Shown here in pieces: positions 63,995 to 64,000 of a stretch of 64,000 bases of DNA. Below the pieces are notes generated by a model that was given only the letters and a program-made list of their open reading frames with translations, ran no database searches and was not told the origin of the DNA. How positions within the stretch are numbered: the first letter of the stretch is position 1; each line of letters opens with the position of its first letter. The translations under genes and the position numbers were made by a program. Source of the DNA: Oceanobacillus sp. FSL K6-2867 (GTDB lineage Bacteria; Bacillota; Bacilli; Bacillales; Amphibacillaceae); the NCBI RefSeq assembly GCF_037963145.1, contig NZ_CP150144.1:1488001-1552000 (forward strand). The letters run 5' to 3'.

Positions 63995-64000
63995 TTGAAT

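Overview
The window reads as a chromosomal segment of a low-GC, endospore-forming, probably halotolerant Bacillaceae bacterium, in the Oceanobacillus/Virgibacillus neighbourhood. Supporting points are AGGAGG-type ribosome sites with many TTG and GTG starts, spore-coat genes, Bacillus-type small genes (ytzI, yfhD, yueI and ydaT types), a YtrA-type ABC operon, T-box and riboswitch leaders, and an ectoine/hydroxyectoine importer. No rRNA, tRNA, prophage, intact insertion sequence or CRISPR array was seen.

Layout. 1-8 kb: the end of an M15 cell-wall endopeptidase, ytzI, the ectoine importer ehuB-(terminator)-ehuCDA, a 21-bp tandem repeat, murB, an alpha/beta hydrolase with a DUF454 gene, and hisJ. 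8-16 kb: the histidine operon hisZGDB-[370 bp]-HAFIC, with a strong sigma-A promoter and a candidate operator. 16-23 kb: a SurA/PrsA-like lipoprotein and a Fur-type siderophore uptake system whose ATPase gene is split off, each part with its own Fur-like box. 22-38 kb: a set of stand-alone genes (FrnE/DsbA-like, YdaT-like, fni, a MESH1-like HD hydrolase, rsgA, an aldo/keto reductase, a chemoreceptor, tag, a rhodanese, pepT, VanY, an HD protein, a nitroreductase, a VWA lipoprotein).

38-46 kb: two GC-rich intergenic repeats, then a sigma-A promoter, two T-box leaders in series (both with a UGG Trp specifier) and trpEGDCFBA. 46-48 kb: a TPP riboswitch with a terminator directly in front of lipM-lipA. 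48-55 kb: a CotY/CotZ-type coat gene, a thioredoxin-like gene, and a ytrABCDEF-like operon whose promoter is overlapped by an inverted repeat and followed by a perfect 22-bp palindrome. 55-64 kb: exoA, an MBL-fold hydrolase, a CotF-like coat protein, yfhD, yueI, a guanine-type riboswitch controlling a purine permease and phosphoribosyltransferase, and an ABC-2 exporter followed by a LytTR regulator and a DUF3021 membrane protein.

The main theme is dense RNA- and operator-level control of biosynthetic and uptake operons. The most unusual arrangement is thiamine-pyrophosphate sensing placed over lipoate assembly: both cofactors serve the same 2-oxoacid dehydrogenase complexes. Product calls come from sequence motifs and remembered family features; no database search was run.
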